64,000 nt of DNA from Diphasiastrum complanatum (taxonomy: Eukaryota > Streptophyta > Lycopodiopsida > Lycopodiales > Lycopodiaceae): positions 86,728,537 to 86,792,536 of the forward strand of contig CM055092.1 of NCBI GenBank assembly GCA_029204225.1. Direction: 5' to 3'. Shown piece after piece: positions 9,560 through 20,255 of the stretch (position 1 is its first letter; each line of letters opens with the position of its first letter). The position numbers and the translations under genes are program-made. Under the pieces are notes generated by a model. The model saw nothing but the letters and a program-made list of their open reading frames with translations. It was not told the origin of the DNA and searched no databases.

Positions 9560-10400
9560 GTGGTATGCAAAAGATAGGTCTAGCTCGAAAAGAAACGAAT
9601 GAGAATGATTTGTGTGTCTAGAAAGAAAACCTTTTGTGCATGGTGGAATAAACTATCTTCATCTTTCCAATGCATGACTACACCTATCAATTTCAAACAA
9701 GACTATAGTGATAGAAATCACGTTTGAACTTATAGTAACTAACTTTGAAATCGTCAATATTACAATGATTACGTAGCCAAACAATTAGCATTGAAGAATT
9801 TCAGACAAATAATTAGTCGTGAAGAAATACAGAAACACATACAGTCTGAGACAAAACTGAATGCAATAAATAATAGTATTGATTCAAAATGAAACAGAAG
9901 TAAATGAGTACAATAAGTTGCGGATTGAAGCCGTGTACTCTATGCTATCTCTGAACAACTAAAAAATAAAAGTCTGAATTAATGTGCAATGCTGATGAGC
10001 AGTAGCTCAATAGCAATCTCTAAAACAACTCTAAGAAGTGAGCTAGAATGCTCAGGAGTGTTCAAGCTCGCAGGCTTGAGAGAGAGAGCTAACTATTCAA
10101 ACGCTTTTGATGATTATATACAAACCAAGCTAGAATTTGTTATTTTTTCACAAGATGCCAATGCATTAGAGGAATTCCAAAATAAAAATGACCCTTTGTA
10201 AAGATACTTTTATTTTTTCTCTCTAATTTCAACCACCACCTGGCCCAATCAAAATGCACACAATTCAAATTATAAATATATTATAGAAAACTTTGAAATT
10301 GTTGTCGGGCAACATGAATGTATCCCATTGATTGGCTCTTCCTATCCAATATGTGCTAATTTGTTCAACATCAATACCTCAGGTTAAATTTGTTTAACTA
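9560..10400. other. No gene; possible LTR remnants
   Basis: No coding frame is convincing. The block AGTGATAGAAATCAC (about 9701) followed by ATTACGTAGCCAAACA recurs inverted at 63940-63985, so this is part of a dispersed repeat, probably a retrotransposon LTR. A short GAGAGAGAGA run lies at 10079. Confidence 0.5.
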
Positions 10401-10617
10401 TGTTGATTAGGATAAAGAAATTTGTGTGATTCTTTACAATGAGAAAGATGAAGTTGATAAGTGGATTCCGACAAAATATACGAAGAATTCATGGGTGTTG
10501 CTGCATCCATCATCAAAGAGCAATTTTTGACAAAAGAAAAGAATAAAAATGACATACAAACATTATTGCAAAGCAAGGAATTTGGAGTTCAAGACACATT
10601 AGAGGTAGTTTGAGCAC
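10400..10617 (+). pseudogene. Unrecognised gene, exon Y (second copy, degraded)
   Basis: The plus strand gives ICVILYNEKDEVDKWIPTKY, then TKNSWVLLHPSSKSNF, a TGA, KKRIKMTYKHYCKARNLEFK and a stop. It aligns with 6905-7338 on the opposite strand. The internal TGA in a position occupied by a sense codon in the first copy marks it as decayed. Confidence 0.55.
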
Positions 10618-10895
10618 CAAAAGGGCCTTTTGTCAAGATGTTTTTATTGACTATTCAACTATTCAATGTACATGTGGCCCAATAAAATTTTTACACACCT
10701 GTGAAGGAACGTAATGTTGTTTGTCGGTCTGAAAAATTTTAGTGTTTTCTAGTAACATTTTTATACATTTTGAAACTCCCATTGGGTAGAGTTTGGAGTT
10801 ATGATTTGACAATACTTGCTGCTCGCAAGACTCCTGACTATCCGACTCTTAAAACTTATGGTGGTAGTAATATATTTCGAGCAAACCATAGTTAA
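10600..10895 (+). pseudogene. Unrecognised gene, exon X (second copy, degraded)
   Basis: The plus strand carries the partner of 7362-7640: IFTPVKERNVVCRSEKF, a stop, LKLPLGRVWSYDLTILAARK and TPDYPTLKTYGG. The nucleotide similarity to the reverse complement of the first copy extends upstream through the run GGGCCTTTTGTCAAGATG. Note that here exon Y lies 5' of exon X, whereas in the first copy X lies 5' of Y. Confidence 0.55.
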
Positions 10896-11440
10896 ACAAA
10901 CTTACATGTTTTAAAGAGGGCCAACCTGCAAGAAGCTGCAAAACATCATCTACAACATCAGCCATTAAACTAAGGATGAGTAGATTAACAATAGTTTTCC
11001 TAGAGATTATTAATATTTTTATAGAATCATGTGCAAGACATGATCATTCCAATGGATTTTATGCGACGAGTAGATCGTTTTTTCTTTTTACCTCATCCTC
11101 ATGCGAGTTCAAATAAGAAAGTTATGGCTATTCGAAGATTTTGATGATGCGGCATATCGCCATGATGCGAAAAAAGACAAATTTTATTTACCAGAATGCA
11201 GATCCTTGCGTGCTGGAGATATTCCACATCATCAAATGCCACATCATCAAATGCTTATAATCTTGAACTATAAATCTTTGATCTACCATAATTTTCTTAT
11301 CTGAACTCTGATAGAAATGAGGTCAAACTTTGCATAAAATATGATGGAATGTTCATATCTTGCTTATGATTCTATAAAAATTAAGAGCTTGTATTTTTTA
11401 ATCACCAAATTCTAGCAGAAGAGCTCAAATCAGAATCGAA
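10896..11440. other. No recognisable gene
   Basis: This stretch is AT-rich. A short plus frame (11101-11304) has no supporting feature. I see nothing that I can name before the Copia B pol frame begins. Confidence 0.45.
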
Positions 11441-11474
11441 CTCGAAACCTGCAGAATAGAACTGGAAATCACCT

Positions 11475-13087
11475 GTGAGAAGATCTAACAGACAACGTAA
11501 GCCACCAGAAAGGTATGGTCACGATGTTTTTACTTTTGTGATTTCTCTGACGAACCTCAAACATTCGAAGAAGTTGTTGATGGACCAGATAAAGATCGCT
11601 GAATTCAAGCAATGGAGGACGAAATGTCCTCCATGTATAAGAACAATGTATGGACACTTGCACCTATTTCTAATGGGAGAAAACCAATCAAATGCAAGTG
11701 GATCTACAAGATCAAAATAGGTCCTGATGGAGAAAACATCAGATACAAAGCAAGGTTAGTTGCTAAAGTATTTTCACAGAAGTATGGGATCAATTACACT
11801 GATACTTTCTCACCGGTAGTCAAACATACATCAATTCACTTCTTATTCGCGTATGCAGTGGCTCACGATCTGAAAATCCATATTGTGGATGAGATGATTG
11901 CTTTCTTGCACGCAGAATTGGAAGAAGACTTATTCATGGACCAACCACTTGGTCTTGTAAGCCAAGAATATCCAGAATACGGATGTCACATGAATAAAAG
12001 CATTTATGGTCTGAAACAAGCAGCCAGACAATGGTATAGAAAGAAGAACGAAGCACTATGTTCCTTAGGCTTCAAATCTCTATTAGTTGAATCAAATGTC
12101 TATATCAAACATGTCCAAAATGAAATAATAATTCTAACTGTCTATGTTGATGACACACTTATCTTCTCAAGAAGAGATAAGTTAATTTCAGATGTCAAAA
12201 GAGACATTTCTAAAATATTTGAGATCGTTGACCTAGGAGAAGCTAAAATCTATCTATGCCTACAGATCGTGAGAGACTTTGAAGGTGGTAAGTTGTATCT
12301 TCACCAACAAAAGTACACTCAAAAGATCATTGAAAACTTCAACATGCTTGAATGCAAAGGTGTGTGTACTCCCATGATACTTGGAACAATACTGAGCAAG
12401 GCAGATTGTCCGCAGACTCTCAAGGAAGAGGAACAAATGGCCAAAACACCCTATCGTAGGTAGCTTGGATCATTGTTATATCTAGCAGAAAACACCAGAC
12501 CTGATATAGCATTTGCAGTATACAGGCTAAGCCAATATAATCAAAACCTAGGATCGTTGCATTGGAAGTTAACAAAGAGAGTACTACAATATCTCCAAGA
12601 AACAAAAGACTATGGACTGTGTTATTCAAAGGAATCTGGATTTCACATCGAATCTTATAGTGACGCAAGATGGGCATTCATGAAGGATAATAGCAAAACT
12701 ATTTTTGGAGGTTGTACTCCAATATCTGGCGCAGCCATACTTTGGATAAGCAAGAAGCAAACAACAGTAGCTCAATCTTCTTGTGAGGTCAAATATGTAG
12801 CAGCAACCAAGATGGCAAACGAGCTGATCTGGGTCAAACAGATGTTGGAAGGATTCGATGAATCTATTTTTGAATCTTATGTCTTGTTAATGGATAATAC
12901 TTCAGCAATCTATCTTACAAAAGATACTATATTTTATTCGAAAACGAAGCATATTGCTATCAAGTATCATGTTATTCGGGACTTATTCGAGAAGAAAATA
13001 CTGAAAACAGTCTTCATACCCATAGAGGAAATGACAGCTGATATCGTTACAAAGACACTCATTAAGGCTTTGTTTGAGAAGCAATGA
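11475..13087 (+). pseudogene. Copia family B reverse transcriptase and RNase H
   Basis: This is the best-preserved pol segment in the window. From 11612 it reads the RT start (KWIYKIKIGPDG, YKARLVAKVFSQKYGI), the first catalytic block (HIVDEMIAFLHAELEED), KSIYGLKQAARQWY, and the catalytic YVDD in LTVYVDDTLIFSR (near 12145). A single TAG at 12461-12463 interrupts it. Then LGSLLYLAENTRPDIAFAV leads into RNase H (SYSDARWAFM, QSSCEVKYVAATK, LMDNTSAIYL, TKHIAIKYHVIRD), ending at TGA 13085. The RNase H DAD motif is altered to DAR. A frame change near 11600 precedes it. The family relates it to 46128-49240. Confidence 0.93.
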
Positions 13088-13116
13088 AGAAGATTGGGAT
13101 TAACCCAACTCCCCAC

Positions 13117-13129
13117 CTTGAGAGGGAGC
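13117..13129 (+). promoter_or_regulatory. Polypurine tract of Copia B
   Basis: CTTGAGAGGGAGC lies between the end of RNase H and the start of the LTR. This is the standard position and composition of the Copia plus-strand primer. Confidence 0.75.
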
Positions 13130-14100
13130 TATAGAACAACTGATCAAACAGATCTTGATTCTACTAACAAAGTGCGCAGTTTACTTGACAAAGGATGAGA
13201 AATGAATGCAAACTCGAAACATTTCTATTCGTGATCAACCTCAAAGGATTCACGAAATTTATCTTCCAGCCAACTCAAAAGATTCGCGAAAGATTCACGA
13301 AACAGTTTGTTGTAAAAGCTTGTGGCTTTCTAGTTGAGACTTGAAAGATTCGCGAACAGAATTTTGTCATGAAATATTCTATTTCTAGTTCAAACCTCAG
13401 ATGTCGCGAAATTGTCGTGAACAATTTGTGAAATCTTTTGGATTCTTCTTCAAGCTCACTTGTCACAAAACTGTCGTGAAAAGTTCGCAAAATATTCTCA
13501 ATTTCTTCTTCAAGCTCAAAGTTGTCATACGTCATGAAACAATTTGCGAAAGACAAAAATGTCGCGAAGAGACAAGTGTCGCTAACAATTCGCAAAGCAC
13601 AAAGCTGAAACAAAGAGATGGACTGTCATGAATAATTCTTGAACAAAATTTATTCGACCCTGGAAACAGAACGTCTATTTGAATATCAACTGTCATAAAT
13701 AGTTAGATATCTACTGTTACAGCAATAAAAGACCAAAAGACCTATAAATACAAGGCCAAAAGACTTGTCTTCTTGTAGCAATATAAATACACATGCACTA
13801 CTCGTTGTAACTCACTCATTCAATCAGAGACACAACAATGAGATAAAACGGCAAGAGATGTATACTGATTCAGATTCAAAATTATAAATTCGTTTCTGAT
13901 CAATAGTTTATGTTTGTCTAAATATTGTCTTGTCTCTTAATTCCGCATGTTATCTCCGCACACATATTCAATCAAGACAAATACTATTCTATTAATACAT
14001 GGATCATATACAGACCCGATTGAAGACACTGATATTAGTTTAATTTATTTCAAACTTTCATCGTGTCCTCTGTGGAAGAATAATTATGATTTTTCCTACA
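13130..14100 (+). mobile_element. Copia B LTR
   Basis: The stretch of about 970 bp is bounded by the polypurine tract upstream and a primer-binding site directly downstream, so it serves as the 3' LTR of 11475-13087 and the 5' LTR of the gag at 14281. It ends CCTACA; the expected TG start appears as TA. A TATA box (CCTATAAATAC, near 13741) sits in the middle. The U3 part is rich in TTCGCGAA and TCGCGAA words, which also occur near 63820-63900. One LTR between two internal regions is what unequal LTR recombination leaves. Confidence 0.75.
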
Positions 14101-14216
14101 GTGGTATCAGAGCTTACGAAATTAAAACTGATACAGTGGTATCAAAGCATACAGGTTCAAAACTGATATAGTGATATCAGAATGAATCAGAGTCGATACA
14201 ATAGTATCATCGCACC
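14101..14216 (+). promoter_or_regulatory. Multiplied primer-binding site of Copia B
   Basis: TGGTATCAGAGC (14102-14113), complementary to the 3' end of initiator methionine tRNA, starts directly after the LTR. The surrounding 35-bp unit is repeated: 14101-14135, 14136-14170 (GTGGTATCAAAGCATACAG), 14171-14200 (GTGATATCAGAATGAATCAG) and a partial unit at 14201 (ATAGTATCATCGC). Each unit ends in GATAYA. Only the first copy keeps the full consensus. Confidence 0.8.
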
Positions 14217-14280
14217 CCTCTCAGCATTCTTAATACATCCATCAGCAACCCGCTATTTGGAGGTTATTCAGAAATAGAAG

Positions 14281-14790
14281 ATGTCGTCGATCAGCAATAT
14301 TCAGGCTAAGATCACTACGATCTTGGATCCAGAAGGTTCAAACTACTTGATTTGGAAGCTAAAGACTTCACTCTTATTGAAGGGCGAAGGTCTATGGCAA
14401 TGGGTAGAACCAATTGAAGAGAAGCCAGTAGCTACTCTTGGCAAAGAACTTTGAGAATGGAGTTTCAAAAATGACAAAGCTATAGCAATTATTGCGTCTT
14501 CATTGCATAACAATATAATGCTAGATCTTACATCAATTTTGAACAAAAAAAATTTATGGGAAGAATTGCAAACCAAGAATGAGACTTGATCTCGTAATCA
14601 AATCATGTTCTTGGAAGACCAATTAACTTACCTATAGTGAGACGGCAAAGAACTGAACACATTCGTGCGAAAGATAAAAGACTTGTTTATTTCTTTGCAA
14701 AATTCCGGTGCAAAAAATACGAGACAACTTTGTTACAATTGGTTCATCTGAAAAACTCAAACCAACACGATTCAATGACAATGATTCATC
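14281..14790 (+). pseudogene. Copia B gag remnant
   Basis: From ATG 14281 the frame reads MSSISNIQAKITTILDPEGS, NYLIWKLKTSLLLKGEGLWQ, a TGA near 14453, then KNDKAIAIIASSLHNNI and LNKKNLWEEL. Further stops follow, but DGKELNTFVRKIKDLFISLQ is still legible around 14642. It resembles the gag at 48441-49240. The match stops near 14790 where Gypsy-like sequence begins, so the rest of this element is missing. Confidence 0.85.
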
Positions 14791-14829
14791 TACTAACAAT
14801 TTTGTGTTTGAGCCATACCAGTCCACCCA

Positions 14830-15440
14830 AGCGAAAGGTCAGTATGTTGAATCTATTGATATCATAAACTAGAGCCATAGTTTGGCTATAATTGATTGTG
14901 TGAATGGAGATTATTGTGCTCAAAATCAGGCTGATTGTACCTGTACTCCCTTGGACGATAATGAACAACCTCCTAATCTAGACACATCTATCATTAATAT
15001 CAATTTTATTGATATTCTTCCACACAATGATGAATTGTTAAACATTGCATGGATACCTACTGATGAATCAAAAGATTTATTTGTAGATGATGAAAATGTA
15101 TTGCGAATTTAGAATTGCCCAGAAGACATTTCTGACATTCAGATCCTCAACTATATGGAGGCACTTCCACTCAAAACTTTCCCACAACATTCATCCAAGG
15201 TGGAACCAGTTGCCAAGGTTGCAGTCAAAAAACCTGATACCAAACTATATCGTCTCAAATGACCTAATTATCCATGGGACCTATGTGAGGAGGAAACAAT
15301 TTTTTAAATCGACGATGAAATCCTCGATGATGTGCCACCAATTCCTCATCCGCACACCTCACGTCCTCAAAAGCCACAACCTCGTGGCAATACCATGAAG
15401 GACAAAATAAAAAACCCCTTCTAATCTAACCTCCTGAATA
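14830..15440 (+). pseudogene. Probable Gypsy gag-pol linker remnant
   Basis: An open stretch at 14882-15112 (LDDNEQPPNLDTSIININF, WIPTDESKDLFVDD) and following frames (PLKTFPQHSSKVEPVAKVAV, ILDDVPPIPHPHTSRPQKP) resemble the low-complexity region that precedes reverse transcriptase in plant Ty3/Gypsy polyproteins. The evidence is mainly that it leads, with frameshifts, into the clear RT start at 15640. Confidence 0.4.
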
Positions 15441-15639
15441 TTTACCACAACTCAAGAAGTTCCTGAAATTGCCTTAGCTCATACGCCAATCCCAGAACCT
15501 CCCAAATCTCCATCCAGACAGTTAAAGGGCAAATCTCCCCTCGAATCACCCGCACCTAATGTTCTTGTGTATTTTAAGGATTATACGATCGAGGACGTGA
15601 CTATCCAATTACCATAGCTCAACGCGAGCCGAATGGTAA

Positions 15640-15960
15640 TTCACCTTACGAAGGCCCTGCACGAACCATCACTATATCCTTGAGTGAGCCCAATGAGAAT
15701 AATGAATGCATTGTTCATGTTGGGGCTCACCTCAATTGTGAGCAACACAGAAAGCTTGAGAAACTTCTGCCCAAATATCGACATGTCTTTGCTTGGTCCT
15801 ATAAAGACATGAAAGGAGTCTCACCCCAAGCAGTTGTGCATCACATTCCCTTAAACTGAGCACAAGACCAACTGCTAGTCATCCCTATCGATGCAATCTG
15901 ATCTACAAGGCCAAGATAAAAGAAGAATTACAACGCTTGTTAGATGTAGGGAAGGTTCTG
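15640..15960 (+). pseudogene. Ty3/Gypsy reverse transcriptase N-terminal fragment
   Basis: The plus strand reads ITISLSEPNENNECIVHVGA, then LEKLLPKYRHVFAWSYKDMK, GVSPQAVVHHIPL and, after a frameshift and stop, RPTASHPYRCNL and KIKEELQRLLDVG. The FAWSYxDMxG..P..V.H.IPL pattern followed by KxKEE...LL..G is diagnostic for Gypsy-type RT. The catalytic palm is missing. This is the only Gypsy sequence I recognise in the window. Confidence 0.88.
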
Positions 15961-15989
15961 CAAATTCTTCCTTAGAGAATGCGATTTAG

Positions 15990-16420
15990 AGGTTGAATAA
16001 ATCATACCAGTATCAGCATTTTTAATCATGCCTGAATCTGATCTATGTACTAATAGAGCAGTTCTATTATGATTAAATTATGCGTGCAAAAATATGAGTG
16101 CAAAAATTGGAAATATATGCGCGAATGTGATAGACAATTAGATAATCAGATAAACGACTGAAACTTTGATCAAAAAATGAATTTTATAATTTTGAGTCTA
16201 AATCAATATACATTTTTCTTGCTACCTTGTGGTATCTCTTTTACGAAGAGTACGTAAGTGCGCAAGTGCATAAGTAAATAATTCAGTCTGAGTCTAATCT
16301 GAGCTTGAATCTGAGAGTATATTATTATTATAAGTCCACAGGTATTTATATTGTTACAGGATAAGTCCTTTAGCCTTTTTCCTTATGTAATGATAAGCAA
16401 ATATTTTCACTCTTCCACGT
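15990..16420. other. AT-rich, possible LTR debris
   Basis: I see no gene. There are short internal repeats (AAGAGTACGTAAGTGCGCAAGTGCATAAG near 16245) and the composition resembles an LTR, but no polypurine tract or primer site lets me bound it. Confidence 0.35.
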
Positions 16421-16424
16421 GTTC

Positions 16425-18005
16425 TCAGTTCCTGCATCTTCTCCATTGCCCTATAATACATGAAATGTAGAAAGATGACAATGTGCGACATCGTAGTGAG
16501 CATGGACTATCTTGGGAATATCCATCAACACAATGGAACGAGCGTGAGCTTGTGATGCGTTGACAATCCCATTTCACCTCATCTTTGCTGACCAGCCAAA
16601 TACCCCTTCTTGTACTGCAACTGTGACCTTCTCCTTTAGGTTTAAATGTTTCTTTCAGATATGCAACCACATCTGCTGCACATTTCAAGGGCCAGCCATC
16701 TGGTTTCAACTCTTCTTGAGTGAGAGTTCTCTTGATGATCGTGCATGTTTCGTTGTGCTCGTCTTTTCCATGGCTTGAGGCAAAAAATTATGCATCATTT
16801 GCAAACCTGTCATGTGATAATATCTAGCCAAAAGGCGAACAAATTATTAGATTTTTTATTTTTATGTTGGCTACAATAAACAGTGCTTGCAAACAGTACC
16901 CGTAGTTCCGAACCTGGTGTCCTGTCTACTACTAATTTGGTACTATATTCGGGTGTTCCGTATAGTCCCAGCTTGGTACTATATCTATTAGAAAATAGTA
17001 CCAAAATTGGTACTCCGGAACAATGTATTTTGGTACTACAAGACGAACTATGTAGTTAAAGTCTTATAGTTCAGTACCAATTTTGGTACTATCTGAAATA
17101 ACAAACCTGAAAACTATAGAGTAATGATAATAGATCGTAAGAACCCCCAACAAATATACCTGGCCACCCACACCCAATGACACCTCAGATTATACACGTT
17201 CTCTTTCAACCAATTGTCATGCAATAGTAGACAGTGCTGTACGAATAGGGTGTCATGCAGCTTATCGTTTGATATGTAAAGATGAAGAGTCTTTTCAGCT
17301 GCACCTGCAAAGTTTCTGACATACACTATGTGCACAAGTATCGTGACCTGATTAGACCACCAGTGCATGGACTGTATCTAGTTCTGCATCTTGAACGAAT
17401 AATTCTCCACAAAGTCAATGACTGAAACAACAACATACGAAGGAAATTTCAGCAAGCAGTCTTTAAATTGTTGTGACTGTCATCAAAACACAAAGTTATG
17501 TTTGATGAAGTTTTTCAGATGTGCTAAAACCAGGTCAACAAAAGCACTGCTCCGCATTCTTTGCACTACCAAATCCTTTCTCTTCTTGATAGAACCGCCC
17601 TCATCAGCAAACCCTGACACAACGTCTATAGATCTTCACAGACAACTCCCTGATGTCCACTGATGTCTCAGAGGGACATAATGGCAACGTGCAAATGTCG
17701 CATTTACTACAATCCCTGAACAAGCATTTTTTTGTATGGTATTTTGAATTAGGAGGCTTTGCACATAAAAGCGATTCCCACATATTGTTGATGCTGGAAC
17801 AAATAGATTGGTTTGCTTTGCAAATATCTGATTCCTGAATTTTGCAACAAATGGAACATGTGCAGGCATGATCCTTTCCATGATGACCATGCGTGTTTTG
17901 TCTCATATGATTGAACGCCTCTTTAAAATATATCATTTGCATATGGTACACACAGTAACAGGTGTACCGCTCCTTCAATTTTCGGACAAAATAAGGCTTC
18001 AACAC
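16425..18005 (-). pseudogene. Decayed cysteine-rich transposase-like gene
   Basis: Three minus-strand pieces are in the right order. 18005-17604 is cysteine/histidine-rich: LKPYFVRKLKERYTCYCVYH, then CTCSICCKI and CLFRDCSKCDICTLPLC. 17480-17110 reads LKFPSYVVVSVIDFVENYSF, a stop, IQSMHWWSNQVTILVHIVYV and NDKLHDTLFVQHCLLLHDNW. 16770-16425 reads EHNETCTIIKRTLTQEELKP, DGWPLKCAADVVAYLKETF and LRCRTLSSFYISCIIGQWRR. From memory this order (zinc cysteines, ENYSF..Q.EIQS.HW, HD..FVQH, LKRAL..E.LKPDG, CRxLSCFC..C..G.W..C) matches a group of uncharacterised, probably transposon-derived proteins. The DGC/QFK segment is replaced by 16790-17110, and a core cysteine near the end has become tyrosine. Confidence 0.6.
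16800..17110. repeat. GTACCA-rich insert inside the cysteine-rich gene
   Basis: About 300 bp separate the middle and C-terminal coding pieces and are rich in GGTACT/AGTACC words (for example TAGTACCAAAATTGGTACT at 16998). The same word dominates 33500-36600. It may be an intron or an insertion that replaced coding sequence. Confidence 0.5.
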
Positions 18006-18421
18006 CTCAAAGCATCTAAGAGATATCTACACTTCTAGGTGATCCCTTCTGAATCTTTGGAACAGCTCGACCTATGGCCTAAAATCCTTACAACTTACGA
18101 AAAGAACATAATAATATGCCTAAGAATTACCATGTAAGTTGATCCAAGTCGACTTGAACATTAAACCAAACATAATTTATGTGTAAAATTCATAGCAGTA
18201 TAAATCAAACGAGAGAAAATGAGAAAAAAGAAAGCATGAAGAGTGTTAGTCAAAATGCTCGAACCATATGGTTGTATCCTATTCCAAAATGTCACCAAAA
18301 TGCTCCCTCCCATCAGCAGTCCAACAAAGAACTGTTTATGATACCTTGCCTTCAACCGGAAAAAAAAGAAGGGCTACACCTCTTCCTAGAATTGGGAACG
18401 TTGACTATCTTTAACTCTATC

Positions 18422-18525
<104 letters not shown>

Positions 18526-18554
18526 ACAAAATCTGTTGAAACCACGTCATAAAT

Positions 18555-18556
<2 letters not shown>

Positions 18557-18627
<71 letters not shown>

Positions 18628-18735
18628 CTATATGTATATATATATATATATCTATATATCTATATGTATAGATATATATACATATATGTATATATATGTG
18701 TGTGTGTGTGTGTATACACACACACACACACACAC

Positions 18736-18785
<50 letters not shown>
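18557..18785 (+). repeat. Compound TG/TA/CA microsatellite
   Basis: A TG run (18557-18626) passes into TATATA/TATC sequence, a second TG run, then CA (18716-18735), TATA and a third TG run to 18785. The CA and TG arms could fold back on each other. Confidence 0.95.
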
Positions 18786-18786
<1 letters not shown>

Positions 18787-19009
18787 GGGATAATATACTC
18801 GATGGCGGACGGGTGGAGGGGGCGTTTTGAACAGCCCCAAATGTCTCTACGACAAGCATATTCCCATTTGAAAAAAAGGCTTCTTTTCTTTTCCTATCTT
18901 TGTCGTCTTTTTTCTTTTCAATTTATGGAGTGCAAGACCTTGACATTCCAATCCCCTTACATTTATTCAATTTTTAAAATTTGGGAGGGGCTTTGTCCCC
19001 AACCCAAAT

Positions 19010-19735
19010 ATTTTTTCAAGCACGGGAGCTTTGAGTTACCATGTTGTTGTTTATTTTTTTTTATTTTTTTTTGGGGGGAAAGGGGGATTTCCTTATTTTT
19101 TTTGTTTTGGGCCGGCACCTTAACTCCATTATTTTTATTTTTATTTTACTTTCATGTGTGTGTTTGGAGGGGTATGGGGCCGGAAGAGATTTTTGTAGTG
19201 TTTGGGAACCCGACATAATCAAGAATGGAACTGACATCTATTCTTAAAAATCAACATCCAAAAAAATTTGTAAGACTTTTTATGTCATAAATCTCAAGTT
19301 TTATATGGGCACAGCGGCAAGTAGAAGCATATTTCCCATTAGAAGCCGTAAAACTCCTTAACATATGGTATTTTATAAAGAAACCTCAAAAATATGTCCC
19401 GAACACTGGATCCGCAACTATTTTTCCAAGCATGGGAGCTTCGAGTTACCTTGTTGTTGTTGTCTTTTTATTTGGAGGGGATTTTCTTTTAATTTTTTTC
19501 TTCAAGGCACCTCAAGTCCTTCATTATTTTTACTTTTATTTTATTTTCATGTGTGTGTTTGAAGGGGGGGTGGGGGTGGAATAGATCCTCTCAATGTTCA
19601 AGAAAATCGACATAATTCAAGAATTGAATCGGCATCTTAAAAATTTGGAAAAAAAAAATTTCTATGTCATAAATCTCAAGTTTTATATGGGCAAACCTGC
19701 AAGTAGAAGCATATCTCCCATTAGGATTTGAAATG
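19010..19735 (+). repeat. About 400-bp tandem direct repeat
   Basis: Two units, 19010-19370 and about 19412-19735, share CAAGCAYGGGAGCTTYGAG, TTTCATGTGTGTGTTTG, CGACATAAT.CAAGAAT, and TATGTCATAAATCTCAAG with TTTTATATGGGC. They are diverged by substitutions and by different G-run lengths. I see no coding sequence. Confidence 0.85.
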
Positions 19736-19739
19736 GATT

Positions 19740-20250
19740 CTTCACTCACATCTAGCTAGAAATCTCAAAGAGAATTCTAGATCCAATAATGACCTTGAGA
19801 CGTAGAATCCTAGGAGACTTTAAAATGATAAGATATTCTTAGATTATTCCATAAGGAACAGTTTATTTTTTCATAAGAGAAAGATATGTGTACCTGATAG
19901 GAAGGACATTAGGCCCGAAATGCTGCACCAATCTCTTGACAACCCAGGGTGCAGGCCACCCTGGCATACAAAGAAAACTTGACCTTGTTAAGCATTATTT
20001 TTAATGGCCAGAAATGAAAGGTCATATTGAGGCATGCGTTGTTAGCAATGCCAATATAACAAAGTAAAAAAGACTCAAAGTTTTAAGTGTTTTACATCTT
20101 TTCAACATTCCTAACAAGAGATGGGAAAGTATTGATTTTGTGACTTGACTCCCAAAAACTGGAAAGATTTATGATGTTATTTAAAAGTTGCTCAAATTGT
20201 TTGGCTTGTCGAATGACATTCTTAGTGATTGAGACTTCAAGTTCAATCGC
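19740..20250. other. No recognisable gene
   Basis: This stretch is AT-rich. It lies between the tandem repeat and the Copia D integrase; I see no protein similarity and no LTR boundary at the Copia edge, so that element is simply truncated here. Confidence 0.45.
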
Positions 20251-20255
20251 AAACT

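Noticed and set aside
13275-13631. Opposing frames of 112 and 76 codons in the Copia B LTR
   Set aside because: They lie within U3 of an LTR and are created by the repeated CGCGAA words; no protein features.
14101-14216. TGGTATCAGAGC copies as tRNA gene fragments
   Set aside because: They are short complements of a tRNA 3' end in the standard primer-site position, and no cloverleaf can be built around them.
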